Assembly: GCF_001605885.1 (NCBI RefSeq)
Contig: NZ_LRPE01000004.1
Location: 124,001 to 188,000, forward strand
DNA: 64,000 bases
Direction: 5' to 3'
Origin: Acinetobacter lactucae
Lineage (GTDB): Bacteria; Pseudomonadota; Gammaproteobacteria; Pseudomonadales; Moraxellaceae
Positions 9,052 through 18,631 of this stretch are shown piece by piece. The notes beneath the pieces are model-generated. The model saw nothing but the letters and a program-made list of their open reading frames with translations, made no database searches and was not told where the DNA came from. Every line of letters begins with the position of its first letter. The stretch's first letter is position 1. The position numbers and the translations under genes are program-made.

Positions 9052-10194
9052 TTAAGAAGTTTTAGTCGCATCGATATGACGATGTTCAGAATGTAAATAT
9101 TCATCAGATTGCATTTCAAGTAAACGCGAACGAGTACGCTCAATTTCAAATGCTAATTTTTCACCCTGATAAATATCAATAATACTATCTTGAGAAGTTA
9201 AAAGTAGTTTCACTCCTCGATCATAGAATTCATCGACTAGGTAAATAAAACGACGAGTGCCCTCTGACAAGAAATCTGTCAAATGAGGAACATTACTGAC
9301 TAGAACCGTATTATAAATATTTGCAATTTCAATAAAATCGGCTGGGCTACGTGGTTTAAAGCAGAGTTCAGAGAATTCACACCACAACACGTCTTCTGTA
9401 TGTCCTAGTGTCTCGACAACACGATTATTAATCACAATCGGCTCTTGAGAATGAGCTTGTGTATGAGTTAATGCACTAAAACGTTCAGCCATCCAACTTT
9501 GTGCTTCATTCGTTAATGGCGATTTGAATAATTGAGCTTGTTTTAGTACACGTAAACGATAGTCGACACCAGCATCTACATTTAGAACGGCACAGTTCTT
9601 TTTAACCATTTCAATGGTTGGCAAGAAACGATCACGATGAATACCGTTTTTATATAAGCCATCTGGTGCAATGTTTGATGTTGCAATTAATGTCACACCG
9701 CGAACAAATAATTTTTGGAATAAATCGCTCAAAATCATTGCATCTGTCACGTTTGACACAAAGAACTCATCAAAACAAATAACGACAGCATCTTTATAGA
9801 TTTGGTCAGCTACGATTTCAAGTGGATTACGTTGGCCTGAAAGCTTATTTAGCTCTTTATGAACATGTTGCATGAAATGATGAAAATGCATACGCGTTTT
9901 ACGGCGAAATGGCACAGACTCGTAAAATTGATCCATCAGCCAAGTTTTTCCACGGCCTACTCCGCCCCACATATATACACCTTTAGGCGAGGTTTGGCGG
10001 CGAAAACGACGGAAAGCTTTTTTAGAGGCTTTATAACGGTTTAAAAGTTCCTTCCATACGCGATCTAATTCTTGCACTGCCTGTGCTTGCGCTTCATCTG
10101 CCATAAATTGACCTGAAGCTAAAGCCTCAGCATAGCGTTCTGCTGGGGAAGAAGGTGTGAATGCAGTACTATGAGAAGATTTTAAATTTAACAT
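9052..10194 (-). CDS. zapE: ZapE/AFG1-family P-loop ATPase
   Basis: This protein of 380 residues belongs to the AFG1-like ATPase family, whose E. coli member ZapE acts at the division ring under stress. Walker A is GGVGRGKT (77-84). Walker B is VVICFDEFFV (about 135-144). A sensor-like TLIATSNIAPDGLY and an arginine-rich C-terminal part (FEIERTRSRLLEMQS) follow, as in ZapE. An N-terminal RYAEALASGQF segment is also family-typical. The start is the only ATG that keeps the N-terminal helices. It appears to be transcribed alone. Confidence 0.9.
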   Translation of the reverse strand: MLNLKSSHSTAFTPSSPAERYAEALASGQFMADEAQAQAVQELDRVWKELLNRYKASKKAFRRFRRQTSPKGVYMWGGVGRGKTWLMDQFYESVPFRRKTRMHFHHFMQHVHKELNKLSGQRNPLEIVADQIYKDAVVICFDEFFVSNVTDAMILSDLFQKLFVRGVTLIATSNIAPDGLYKNGIHRDRFLPTIEMVKKNCAVLNVDAGVDYRLRVLKQAQLFKSPLTNEAQSWMAERFSALTHTQAHSQEPIVINNRVVETLGHTEDVLWCEFSELCFKPRSPADFIEIANIYNTVLVSNVPHLTDFLSEGTRRFIYLVDEFYDRGVKLLLTSQDSIIDIYQGEKLAFEIERTRSRLLEMQSDEYLHSEHRHIDATKTS

Positions 10195-10271
10195 ATCGTT
10201 TTATTTCAATTTTAACTGATGAGAGTATAGCGAACATTTTGTTCAACCACATTAGCTTTTAGCATCAAGAG

Positions 10272-11294
10272 TTAAGACGATGACTCTTTTGCATATTGTC
10301 GAGGACTCTGCCCAAACCATCGTTTAAATGCATGATTAAATGCCGCTGGTTCAGAATAGCCGAGTAATTCAGCAACAACCTCTATTGAGTATTCCCTATA
10401 TTCCATAAGCTTCAATGCCTTATTCTTGATAATTTGTTCACGAATTTGCTTATAACTCGTATTTAGCTGTTGCAATTGATGCCTTAATGTCCTTTCAGGC
10501 ATTTTCAATGCAAAAGCTGTTTCCGCCATGCTCGGGATAATTCCTTGTTGCAACTCAAGATAATCTTGTACACATTGTATGATATGTGGAATTTGATGAT
10601 CTTGTTGATTCAATCTTGTTATTTCTGCAATACATTTTGATTCATAAATACGATGTGTAATGATATCGGCAGAGGGAATCTTGATTTCAAGTACATCCTT
10701 ACTTAGGCTAAATGCCGCATATTTACCATTAAAATGCACATCTTCGCCATAATACGCAAAATAGCGTGACAAAATATCTAAATCAGTAGGCTTTTCAAAT
10801 GGAAGTTCTATACGCATCGTGGGCATTTGTAATCCCATCATCGTATAAATATCTTGTATAAACTTATAAGTACCTGAAATTTCACATTGTGCCCGTAATT
10901 GGCCAATTTCCGTTTTTAAATCAACAGGTAAATAATTTAAAATGGCCCGCTCATCATTTTCGTATAAAGCTAAGCTACCAAATAAATGGGTAAGTTTTTG
11001 ATATTTTATACCTTTGTTTAGAGCAGTTTGAATATCATGACTTGTGACAAGCAGCATAAGCAACGGGCCGTAACCAGCTAGAGCATAATGTTGCCCAATA
11101 AATAAACCCTTTTCAGGCTCTACATTTTTACTAATAATTTGTTGAATGTCCCATTCTAGACGATCATGAATTGTAGAACTCGGGTCTAAAGCATCGACTT
11201 TAATACCTATATGGGCCAAACGTGAGTCGACATCAATGCCAGCATTGCGCATTCCTTGAATTAAATAGATTAAACCAAGTATCGACCGTTTCAT
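10272..11294 (-). CDS. AraC-family transcriptional regulator (OruR/arabinose-binding-like N-domain)
   Basis: This 340-residue regulator has the N-terminal ligand-binding domain seen in OruR/ArgR-like AraC proteins (GLFIGQHYALAGYGPLLMLLVTS) and a C-terminal pair of helix-turn-helix motifs (AETAFALKMPERTLRHQLQQL and VAELLGYSEPAAFNHAFKRWFGQSPRQY). The ATG at 11294 is preferred to a TTG at 11342, since family proteins usually begin close to this point, although the ribosome site is weak. It is divergent from the flavin monooxygenase gene at 11455 across about 160 bases. That makes the monooxygenase its likely target; the inducer is unknown. Confidence 0.85.
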   Translation of the reverse strand: MKRSILGLIYLIQGMRNAGIDVDSRLAHIGIKVDALDPSSTIHDRLEWDIQQIISKNVEPEKGLFIGQHYALAGYGPLLMLLVTSHDIQTALNKGIKYQKLTHLFGSLALYENDERAILNYLPVDLKTEIGQLRAQCEISGTYKFIQDIYTMMGLQMPTMRIELPFEKPTDLDILSRYFAYYGEDVHFNGKYAAFSLSKDVLEIKIPSADIITHRIYESKCIAEITRLNQQDHQIPHIIQCVQDYLELQQGIIPSMAETAFALKMPERTLRHQLQQLNTSYKQIREQIIKNKALKLMEYREYSIEVVAELLGYSEPAAFNHAFKRWFGQSPRQYAKESSS

Positions 11295-11454
11295 TCTTCT
11301 AACAATTTCCCTAGACTGAAATGTTTTACTATAAAGAAGCAATAAAATTAATTGCCGAATCTATCAATTTTCACGTCGATACAATCATGTTTAAACTGGT
11401 TAAAAAACGTTAGTCTTGCGTGCAATCCTCTTTTCAGCTTATGCAGGGTTTCCA

Positions 11455-12963
11455 ATGCTAAACGCAAAGCAAGATGCTATTCAAAAAACTAAAATCGCTA
11501 TTATTGGGGCTGGATTTGGTGGCCTAGCAATGGCAATCCGTTTACTGCAAAATCAACAGCACGACTTTGTTATTTTAGAAAAATCAAACGATGTCGGCGG
11601 AACTTGGCGAGAAAATCGCTATCCAGGTGCAGCATGTGATGTTCAATCTCATATGTATTCCTTGTCTTTTGCACCAAAGACCGATTGGACCAAACGCTAT
11701 GCAGAAGGACCAGAGATCTTTGAATATATTCAAGATATTACAAAGAAATATCAGATTAAAGATTACTGCAAGTTTAACCATGACGTAACTCATGTTCAAT
11801 ATGATGAAACACGTCATGTGTGGACTCTAGATTTTAATAATCAACCTTCTATAGAAGCGCAATTTGTAGTTTTTGCCTCAGGACCCTTACACATTCCGCA
11901 AATCCCTCCTATCAAAGGGATCGAAAAATTCAAAGGAAAAGTATTTCATTCCTCACAATGGGAACATGACTATAAGTTAAATGGCAAGTCAGTCGCATCT
12001 ATTGGTACGGGCGGCAGTGCAATCCAATATATTCCTGAAATAGCTAAAGATGTTAAACAACTTTATGTATTTCAAAGAACGGCTGCGTGGGTCATACCGC
12101 GAGATGAGCGCAAATATTCAAGCTTAAGTAAAGCATTATTCAAATCTTCAAATATTTATCGCCAAATTCATCGTAGTCGTCTTTACTGGAGTAATGAATC
12201 TCGCGTTGTACCCATTGTTCAACCTCAAATCATGAAATATGGCCAAAAATTGGCAGAAGCATTCATACGTTTTCAAGTCAAAGATAAAGAGCTAGCAAAA
12301 AAACTCACACCTGACTTCGTCATGGGATGTAAACGTATCCTTATCTCAAATAAATACTTTCCTACCTTTAACCGAAAAAATGTTGAGTTAGTCACTGATA
12401 GCATTCAAGAGATTAAAGAAAACAGTATTATCACTAAAGATGGTAAAGAACGACCTATTGATTGTTTAATTTACGGTACAGGTTTTATTACTGACCCACG
12501 TATTTATTTAAAACATTTCACCTGTATTGGACGCAATCAAATCGAGCTAAAACAAGCTTGGAAAGATGGTGCAGAAAGTTATTATGGAATAATGACCAAG
12601 AATTTTCCTAACCTATTCCAACTCGTCGGGCCAAATACTGTTTTAGGTCATAATTCGATTATTTTTATGATTGAATCTCAAGTAAATTACATTTTACAGC
12701 TTATTCAACTTGTAGAAAAATCTAGTCAACAAGCAATTGAGATTAAACCGGAAGTTCAAGACGCTTTTAATGAACGTGTTCAAAAGCAGCTTCAAGGAAC
12801 TGTATGGCAAGCTGGTGGCTGTAGTAGCTGGTATCAATCTGCCGATGGAAAGAACTTTTCTCTATGGCCAACTTACACATGGAAGTATTGGTTAGAAACA
12901 CGTAAAGTTAAGTCCAAAGATTACTTACTTTTAAATAAAAGCTCACAGAGCTATGCAGCTTAA
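11455..12963 (+). CDS. Flavin-containing Baeyer-Villiger-type monooxygenase
   Basis: This FAD- and NADPH-dependent monooxygenase has 502 residues. The FAD Rossmann motif GAGFGG is at 18-23. The Baeyer-Villiger fingerprint FKGKVFHSSQW (F-x-G-x-x-x-H-x-x-x-W) is intact, and the second nucleotide fold GTGGSA follows directly. These enzymes insert oxygen into ketones or oxidise heteroatoms; the substrate is not readable. The start is ATG 11455 rather than an in-frame TTG at 11416 whose extra residues do not resemble the family. It is divergent from an AraC regulator and followed 46 bases later by a lysine-exporter-like gene behind a hairpin. Confidence 0.9.
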   Translation: MLNAKQDAIQKTKIAIIGAGFGGLAMAIRLLQNQQHDFVILEKSNDVGGTWRENRYPGAACDVQSHMYSLSFAPKTDWTKRYAEGPEIFEYIQDITKKYQIKDYCKFNHDVTHVQYDETRHVWTLDFNNQPSIEAQFVVFASGPLHIPQIPPIKGIEKFKGKVFHSSQWEHDYKLNGKSVASIGTGGSAIQYIPEIAKDVKQLYVFQRTAAWVIPRDERKYSSLSKALFKSSNIYRQIHRSRLYWSNESRVVPIVQPQIMKYGQKLAEAFIRFQVKDKELAKKLTPDFVMGCKRILISNKYFPTFNRKNVELVTDSIQEIKENSIITKDGKERPIDCLIYGTGFITDPRIYLKHFTCIGRNQIELKQAWKDGAESYYGIMTKNFPNLFQLVGPNTVLGHNSIIFMIESQVNYILQLIQLVEKSSQQAIEIKPEVQDAFNERVQKQLQGTVWQAGGCSSWYQSADGKNFSLWPTYTWKYWLETRKVKSKDYLLLNKSSQSYAA

Positions 12964-12975
12964 AATGTTCAAGAC

Positions 12976-13009
12976 ATAATAGATAGGTTGATAACAATCT
13001 ATCTATTAT
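12976..13009 (+). promoter_or_regulatory. 15-bp hairpin abutting the lysO start codon
   Basis: Bases 12976-12990 pair with 12995-13009 around the loop ATAA, giving 15 pairs with one G-U and no mismatch. The right arm ends on the base before the ATG at 13010. No ribosome-binding site lies in the usual window; the only AGG (12985-12987) is inside the left arm. This could be a translational switch, a protein operator, or a weak terminator of the monooxygenase transcript. There is no T run. Confidence 0.7.
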
Positions 13010-13921
13010 ATGCAATCCTTTTATCTCATCATTCAAATATTTTTAGCACTTGCTTCCGGTTATTTTTTAGCTCCAAAACTAAGTCTAAATATCCGACAGT
13101 TTATATTTAAAATACTTCCCTATTTTTCTTATATTCTCTTAGCGAGTGTAGCTTTAGAATTAACATTGGCCCTTGACCAAATTGAGAATCCTTCTGCCAT
13201 ACTCCCACCAGCGATTATTATTGCTCTTACAACATCTTTCGGTTCTTTCTTTACCTGTTTATTGGCTTATACAATTTTTGATAAACAAAGTGTTAAAGGG
13301 AAAATCTCACTTCAGCTTTTTGTAAATGCTTTAAAAAATATTGCAAAAGCTTTTTTTGCATTAGGGATAGGTGTTTTATTGGGAGCTATTGCCACTCAAT
13401 TCAACTCACATATGGCATTTAATAGTTGGTATTTATTATTACTATTTATTTTCTTAATTGGTATTGAACTTGCCTTCACTCATTTTAACCGTACATGGTT
13501 AAGCTGGAAAATTTTAATTGTACCTTTAGCTGCTTTTCTAGGGTCATGTATAGCGGGCTTTTTGAATTACTATTTACTTCACAAGCATTTTACACTTAAT
13601 GAAACTTTAGCTTTAGCACAAGGTTATGGCTGGTATTCAATGTCAGGGATCTTATTTACGCAATTACATTCGGCAGAGTTGGGTGGAATCGCCTTATTAA
13701 CTGACTTATTTAGAGAAATTGTTGCTATTTTCCTAATGTATACCATGGGTTGGCGTTTTCCACGCCCTGCTATCTCAAGCGCTGGCGCAACGTCAATGGA
13801 TGTTACCTTAGCAATGGTAAAACAGTCATGCGGTACACATTATGTACCACATGCCATGATGAGTGGCTTATTATTAAGCCTACTCGCCCCGTTATTAATT
13901 AGCTTATTCCTAAATCTTTAG
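13010..13921 (+). CDS. lysO: Lysine exporter LysO-family (DUF340) membrane protein
   Basis: This is a polytopic inner-membrane protein of 303 residues, the length of E. coli LysO (YbjE), which exports lysine. About eight hydrophobic segments are seen. The C-terminal half carries the family motif [14 protein letters not shown] followed by [17 protein letters not shown] and [17 protein letters not shown]. The ATG at 13010 follows a long hairpin and lacks a visible ribosome site, yet no later start would keep the first membrane segment. The 3' end overlaps the convergent pyrF stop by 4 bases. Exporter function follows from the family; lysine specificity is inferred. Confidence 0.85.
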   Translation: MQSFYLIIQIFLALASGYFLAPKLSLNIRQFIFKILPYFSYILLASVALELTLALDQIENPSAILPPAIIIALTTSFGSFFTCLLAYTIFDKQSVKGKISLQLFVNALKNIAKAFFALGIGVLLGAIATQFNSHMAFNSWYLLLLFIFLIGIELAFTHFNRTWLSWKILIVPLAAFLGSCIAGFLNYYLLHKHFTLNETLALAQGYGWYSMSGILFTQLHSAELGGIALLTDLFREIVAIFLMYTMGWRFPRPAISSAGATSMDVTLAMVKQSCGTHYVPHAMMSGLLLSLLAPLLISLFLNL

Positions 13922-14619
13922 GCAATTGAAGCCAAAATAGATTTCAACATTTCTGTTGGGTTTTCTGCTTTAGTAATCGGTCGACCAATAACCAGATGTG
14001 TAGAACCATCAAGCATAGCTTGCTTTGGAGTCACAATACGTTTTTGGTCGTCTGCATTAGATCCCTCTGGGCGAATTCCTGGTGTTACCAAAGAGAAGTC
14101 TTGCCCGATCAATTCACGAAGAATCTTAGCTTCTTGAGCAGAACAAACTACACCATCCAAACCACTTTCTTTGGTTAATTTAGCTAAACGCTTCACATGC
14201 TCTACAGGTTCAATATCTAAACCAATATCTTTTAAATCTTCACGGCCCATTGATGTGAGTACTGTCACAGCAATAAGTTGAGTTTGATAGTTACCTGCTT
14301 TTAAACGTTCAACACAGGTTTCCATCATTTTACGACCACCTGAAGCATGAACATTTACCATCCATACTCCTAAATCAGCTGCTGCACATACTGCTTGAGC
14401 GGTAGTGTTTGGAATATCATGAAATTTAAGATCAAGAAAAACTTCAAAATTTTGTTCTTGCAGTTTTTTTACAACAGATGGGCCTTCATGAGTAAAAAGC
14501 TCTTTACCCACTTTTACACGACATAAAGCTGGGTCAAGCTGTTCAACAATTTTTAAAGCGTCATATTGGCTTTTTGCATCTAACGCAACAATGATACTCA
14601 AGAGACTTTCTTCCATCAT
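13918..14619 (-). CDS. pyrF: Orotidine 5'-phosphate decarboxylase
   Basis: This enzyme catalyses the final step of UMP synthesis, OMP to UMP plus CO2. At 233 residues it has normal length. The active-site signature [11 protein letters not shown] with the catalytic Lys/Asp pair is intact, and the phosphate-binding VTPGIRPEG and [12 protein letters not shown] segments are present. Two adjacent ATGs (14619, 14616) are possible starts. It is the last gene of the leftward rpsA-ihfB-lapA-pyrF series, a common gammaproteobacterial order, and is separated from lapA by 175 bases with a hairpin. Confidence 0.96.
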   Translation of the reverse strand: MMEESLLSIIVALDAKSQYDALKIVEQLDPALCRVKVGKELFTHEGPSVVKKLQEQNFEVFLDLKFHDIPNTTAQAVCAAADLGVWMVNVHASGGRKMMETCVERLKAGNYQTQLIAVTVLTSMGREDLKDIGLDIEPVEHVKRLAKLTKESGLDGVVCSAQEAKILRELIGQDFSLVTPGIRPEGSNADDQKRIVTPKQAMLDGSTHLVIGRPITKAENPTEMLKSILASIA

Positions 14620-14756
14620 ATAAAATCAGCGTTATTATAATAGACAAATCATGAAGGAATAAAGGAATGTAGAGAGCTGCTTTCCAAATTTAAAAGCGAT
14701 ACGACTAAAAGAGTTTATATTTGGAAGAATAAAAGAAGAGATAAAATTTAGAGAGA

Positions 14757-14788
14757 TACTACTCTTTACTCATCAATAAAGAGTAGTA
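14757..14788 (-). other. 12-bp hairpin between lapA and pyrF
   Basis: TACTACTCTTTA (14757-14768) and TAAAGAGTAGTA (14777-14788) are perfect inverse copies around an 8-base loop. The hairpin lies 6 bases after the lapA stop. No T run follows on the minus strand. It could be a weak terminator or a processing element that separates pyrF expression from the ribosomal-protein transcript. Confidence 0.65.
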
Positions 14789-14794
14789 CGGGGA

Positions 14795-15160
14795 TTATAG
14801 CGGAGTAGAATTTTTATCTTGCGGATAAATATCTACAACGGTTTTTTCATGTCTTACATTTGCAGCTGCTTCTGCTGCTGCTAATTGAGCACTTTGGATT
14901 TGTTCTTTTCTTAAATGTTCAATATCTTTACGCAGGCGTTTAATTTCCCAACCTTTTTGGAATACTCTGAAAACCTGTACACCTAGTAAAAGACCGACCA
15001 CTGTTCCTAGTACTAATGTGAGTAGCAATAATAAGCCTAAACGCATAGCAGGAACTTGAGTAAATAACAAATCAACAGAAAGCTCTGTTGGATTTTGCAA
15101 AACAAGTGCTAAAGAATAGCCAAATACAACAATAAGCAATGCAATTAAAATATAACGCAT
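14795..15160 (-). CDS. lapA: LapA-domain (DUF1049) inner-membrane protein
   Basis: This small membrane protein of 121 residues has two N-terminal membrane segments (about 1-20 and 40-65), the pattern ending in LLLLTLVLGTVVGLLLG, then a basic/coiled-coil cytoplasmic tail. That is the layout of E. coli LapA (YciS), which partners LapB in lipopolysaccharide assembly and LpxC control. The ATG at 15160 with GGGG 5 bases upstream is preferred to a GTG at 15166. It follows ihfB closely. No lapB gene lies next to it here, unlike in E. coli; pyrF does. Confidence 0.85.
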   Translation of the reverse strand: MRYILIALLIVVFGYSLALVLQNPTELSVDLLFTQVPAMRLGLLLLLTLVLGTVVGLLLGVQVFRVFQKGWEIKRLRKDIEHLRKEQIQSAQLAAAEAAANVRHEKTVVDIYPQDKNSTPL

Positions 15161-15185
15161 AGGCACCCCGACTTATAAATTTTAT

Positions 15186-15488
15186 TTATTTCCCAGATTC
15201 GTTTACAGCATCACGAAGGGCTTTTCCGGGTTTGAAATGTGGAACAGCTTTAGCTGCAACTTCAACTGATTTTCCTGTTTTAGGATTACGACCAACTCTT
15301 GGATCACGGTGGTGTAAAGCAAAGCTACCAAAACCACGGATTTCAATTCGATTATCAGTTGATAGTGCTTCTATCATTTGATCAATCATAATTTTAACCG
15401 CCTCTTCCACCAAAGGTTCAGCTAAGTGTGGGTTTTTTAGCGCAATGCGTTCAATCAAATCAGACTTATTAAGAGCTTCAGTAGTCAT
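15186..15488 (-). CDS. ihfB: Integration host factor beta subunit
   Basis: This DNA-bending nucleoid protein forms a heterodimer with IhfA and assists recombination and many promoters, including sigma-54 promoters such as the one at 501-516. Its 100 residues match the family. The beta-arm signature [24 protein letters not shown] is intact, and the N-terminal [16 protein letters not shown] helix is typical. GAGGT lies 6 bases before the ATG. It sits directly downstream of rpsA, the conserved order, with a hairpin in between. Confidence 0.96.
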   Translation of the reverse strand: MTTEALNKSDLIERIALKNPHLAEPLVEEAVKIMIDQMIEALSTDNRIEIRGFGSFALHHRDPRVGRNPKTGKSVEVAAKAVPHFKPGKALRDAVNESGK

Positions 15489-15547
15489 CTACGACCTCGT
15501 TATTTATTGCTACTCTATGTCGTTCGATAATAACCTGTTTAAATACA

Positions 15548-15586
15548 AAACGGTAGCGCAGTATGTTGAATACTAGGCTACCGTTT
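15548..15586 (-). terminator. Stem-loop between rpsA and ihfB
   Basis: AAACGGTAGC (15548-15557) pairs with GCTACCGTTT (15577-15586), and an inner AGTAT/ATACT stem extends it. On the minus strand it is followed by TGTATTT rather than a pure T run, so it is probably a partial terminator or attenuator that lowers ihfB expression relative to rpsA. Confidence 0.65.
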
Positions 15587-15644
15587 ACAGTAATTTGTAT
15601 AAAAAGTACAATTCCGTTACATGAAACCGTACTTTGTTAACTTA

Positions 15645-17318
15645 TTACTTCATTTGTGCTTTGATCAAGTCACCAATAGTCTTAGGACCATTGTCTTGAC
15701 TTGTTGTTGCTGTACGCAAGCTAGCAACTGCTTCTTTCTCTTCTGCTTCGTCTTTCGCTTTGATAGACAAGTTGATAGAACGAGATTTACGATCAACGTT
15801 GATGATCTTCGCTTCAACTTCTTGACCAACTTCTAAGAATTTAGTCGCATCTTCTACGCGGTCACGGTTGATTTCAGAAGCTTTAAGAGTTGCTTCAACT
15901 TCGTCAGCTAACTTAACAGTTGCGCCACGAGCATCAACTGCAGTTACAGTACCTTTAACTAAAGCACCACGTTCGTTAGCAGCTAAGAAGTCATTGAACG
16001 GATCGCTGTTCAATTGTTTGATACCAAGGCTGATACGGTTACCTTCAGCGTCTACAGACAAGATAACAGCTTCAACAGTGTCACCTTTCTTGTAACGACG
16101 AATAGCTTCTTCACCTTGCTCGTTCCAAGAGATATCAGACAAGTGTACTAAACCGTCGATACCGCCGTTCAAGCCAATGAAGATACCAAAGTCAGTGATA
16201 GACTTGATAGTACCAGATACTTTTTCGCCTTTCTCATGAGCTTTAGCAAACTCTTCCCATGGGTTAGCACGAGTTTGTTTGATACCAAGGCTGATACGAC
16301 GACGTTCTTCATCAACTTCAAGAACCATAACGTCAACTTCATCACCAATCTGAACAACTTTAGATGGGTGGATGTTTTTGTTAGTGTGGTCCATTTCAGA
16401 AACGTGAACTAAACCTTCAACGCCTTCAGCGATTTCAGCGAAACAGCCGTAGTCAGTTAAGTTAGTTACGCGAGCTTTAACGATAGAACCTTTAGGGTAA
16501 CGGCTCATGATCGCTAACCATGGATCTTCGCCTAATTGTTTAAGGCCTAAAGATACGCGGTTACGTTCACGGTCAAATTTAAGTACTTTAACAGTAACTT
16601 CTTGACCAACTTCAACAACTTCTGAAGGGTGCTTGATACGCTTCCAAGCCATATCTGTGATATGTAGAAGACCATCAATACCGCCAAGATCAACGAATGC
16701 ACCGTAATCAGTAAGGTTTTTGATAGTACCTGTAACTGTTTGACCTTCTTCAAGTTGAGCAAGTAATGCTTCACGGTCAGCAGAAGATTCAGCTTCCATA
16801 ACAGCACGACGAGATACAACAACGTTATTACGTTTAGCATCAAGTTTGATTACTTTGAACTCTAACTCTTTACCTTCAAGGTGAGTAGTGTCACGGATAG
16901 GACGAGTGTCAACTAATGAACCTGGTAAGAATGCACGAACAGGACCGATGTCAACAGTGAAACCGCCCTTAACTTTACCAGAGATAACACCAGTAACGAT
17001 TTCGCCATCTTCAAAGATTTTTTCAAGTTTAGTCCAAGTTTCAGCACGCTTAGCTTTTTCACGTGATAAAACTGTTTGACCCATACCGTTGTCAAGAGCT
17101 TCAACAACTACGTCAACAGTATCACCAACCTGAACTTCAAGTTCACGTTGTTCATTTAAAAATTCAGCACGGTCAACAATGCCTTCAGACTTTAGGCCAG
17201 TGTCAACAGTTACCCAGTCGCTATCGATGTTTACAACAACACCTTGGATGACTGCACCCTTTTCAACATTGAGGTTTAATTCACTTTCTTCAAAGAGGGC
17301 TGCAAAAGATTCGGTCAT
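15645..17318 (-). CDS. rpsA: 30S ribosomal protein S1
   Basis: This protein brings mRNA to the ribosome and is needed for translation initiation on structured or leaderless-like messages. The 557 residues contain six S1 RNA-binding repeats; repeats 3 to 6 show the [33 protein letters not shown] and [17 protein letters not shown] patterns. The N-terminal [13 protein letters not shown] is the typical ribosome-anchoring start. AGG lies 6 bases before the ATG. The order cmk-rpsA-ihfB is conserved in gammaproteobacteria. Confidence 0.98.
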   Translation of the reverse strand: MTESFAALFEESELNLNVEKGAVIQGVVVNIDSDWVTVDTGLKSEGIVDRAEFLNEQRELEVQVGDTVDVVVEALDNGMGQTVLSREKAKRAETWTKLEKIFEDGEIVTGVISGKVKGGFTVDIGPVRAFLPGSLVDTRPIRDTTHLEGKELEFKVIKLDAKRNNVVVSRRAVMEAESSADREALLAQLEEGQTVTGTIKNLTDYGAFVDLGGIDGLLHITDMAWKRIKHPSEVVEVGQEVTVKVLKFDRERNRVSLGLKQLGEDPWLAIMSRYPKGSIVKARVTNLTDYGCFAEIAEGVEGLVHVSEMDHTNKNIHPSKVVQIGDEVDVMVLEVDEERRRISLGIKQTRANPWEEFAKAHEKGEKVSGTIKSITDFGIFIGLNGGIDGLVHLSDISWNEQGEEAIRRYKKGDTVEAVILSVDAEGNRISLGIKQLNSDPFNDFLAANERGALVKGTVTAVDARGATVKLADEVEATLKASEINRDRVEDATKFLEVGQEVEAKIINVDRKSRSINLSIKAKDEAEEKEAVASLRTATTSQDNGPKTIGDLIKAQMK

Positions 17319-17429
17319 GATATACCTGATAAATTCAGCGGTCTTGGATCAGACAAGGCCGGTTTAGTTAAGTATCAACATAGTCTTTATAGACTGATCA
17401 AGCTATGCTTCAACTGATAATTCTATTTA

Positions 17430-18110
17430 CTAAATAGTACGGCTATCAACATAATCAACCATTAACTTAAATACCTGATCGATCGTTAATTCCGAACTAT
17501 CAATAATATAAGCATCTTTGGCTGGCTTGAGCGGAGCAACTTCTCGCTCCATATCTCTTTTGTCACGCGCCTGTATATTAGCTAAAATGTCGTTTATTTT
17601 AGCATCTAGCCCCATACCCTGCAACTGTTTTACTCTTCGCTCAGCACGCGACTCAGCCGAAGCTGTCAGATAAATTTTAGCATTTGCTTCAGGAAAGATA
17701 GATGTTGCCATATCACGGCCATCGGCAACTAAACCAGGATCTTGCGCGAAAGCTCTTTGTCTCTCGAATAATGCCTGTCTAAGTTCTGGAATCACTGCAA
17801 CTTTTGAAGCGTATTCACCAACTCGTTCTGTACGAATTGTTTGGGATACATCTTCATCATCCAAGAAAACTAAAATTCCTGAGGTAGACGTTTCAAATTT
17901 AATGTCCAGTTGACGTGCATATTGAATACATTCATCAAGCTGACTATCTAATTTCTCCAATAAATCGTGTTTATGTAATGACAACCCTAACAACCGATAT
18001 AAGGCACCCGAATCGAGTAAATGATATTGATAATGTGCTGCAAGTTTTGCGGCCAATGTTCCTTTACCCGAACCACTCGGACCATCAATAGTAATAATTT
18101 GAACTGTCAT
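17430..18110 (-). CDS. cmk: Cytidylate kinase
   Basis: This kinase phosphorylates CMP and dCMP with ATP in the cytosol. The 226-residue protein has the P-loop GPSGSGKGT at 10-18, the [10 protein letters not shown] motif that binds CMP, the [12 protein letters not shown] segment and the LID-region arginines ([26 protein letters not shown]). It lies upstream of rpsA with a 111-base gap that probably contains an extra rpsA promoter. Confidence 0.97.
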   Translation of the reverse strand: MTVQIITIDGPSGSGKGTLAAKLAAHYQYHLLDSGALYRLLGLSLHKHDLLEKLDSQLDECIQYARQLDIKFETSTSGILVFLDDEDVSQTIRTERVGEYASKVAVIPELRQALFERQRAFAQDPGLVADGRDMATSIFPEANAKIYLTASAESRAERRVKQLQGMGLDAKINDILANIQARDKRDMEREVAPLKPAKDAYIIDSSELTIDQVFKLMVDYVDSRTI

Positions 18111-18120
18111 TTAACTCTCA

Positions 18121-18561
18121 CTAAGAAGCAATTGCTTTAGCTAATCTCGAAAAGCCTAGTGTAATGGCTAGTTTTAGCTGTGCAAGTATTAATTTACTTA
18201 CCACTGGTGCTTTTGCCGTTAACTCGATGTGGTATGTAACTAAAGTAATATATGGGGTAATTTCAGAAAACTCGATTCTACCTAAATGGTGTTTAATCAA
18301 AGGATTATCTATCAATTTATATTCAATACTTTTATTTTCTTCAAGCAATGTAATTTCTTCTTTAAGGGGTTTGATTGGACCAAAGCCCATGCGTCGAACT
18401 GATCCTAAACCATCAGGTCTTTTAGAATCAGCTGAGTCTTTTACACGCACAACTTGTAAAGGCGCAAAAGCAGTATTATAAGTTGAATGCTTAGAGAGCA
18501 AGTTAAATACATCACTAAGAGGGGCATTAAATTCTTTTTTTACGGTAATTACATTACGCAT
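18121..18561 (-). CDS. SRPBCC-family (START-like) protein
   Basis: This is a small single-domain protein of 146 residues with the SRPBCC/polyketide-cyclase fold pattern: a first strand VITVKKEFNAPLSDVFNLLSKHSTYN, a central GLGSVRRMGFGPIKPLKEEI and a C-terminal helix. Such proteins bind hydrophobic ligands; no ligand can be named. The ATG at 18561 is preferred to 18588 because AAGGA lies 8 bases before it. It lies 10 bases upstream of cmk in the same direction. Confidence 0.7.
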   Translation of the reverse strand: MRNVITVKKEFNAPLSDVFNLLSKHSTYNTAFAPLQVVRVKDSADSKRPDGLGSVRRMGFGPIKPLKEEITLLEENKSIEYKLIDNPLIKHHLGRIEFSEITPYITLVTYHIELTAKAPVVSKLILAQLKLAITLGFSRLAKAIAS

Positions 18562-18631
18562 TGAATCGTCCTTATTAAATAGAATCATGGCATTAAAACC
18601 GCGTTAGTTTGCCATAAGCGTATGTTAATTT

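Noticed and set aside
15645..17318. Several long frames on the opposite strand and other frames of rpsA, putA and glcB
   Set aside because: They overlap well-recognised genes completely, show no family motifs and have no ribosome sites; they are shadows of the real frames.
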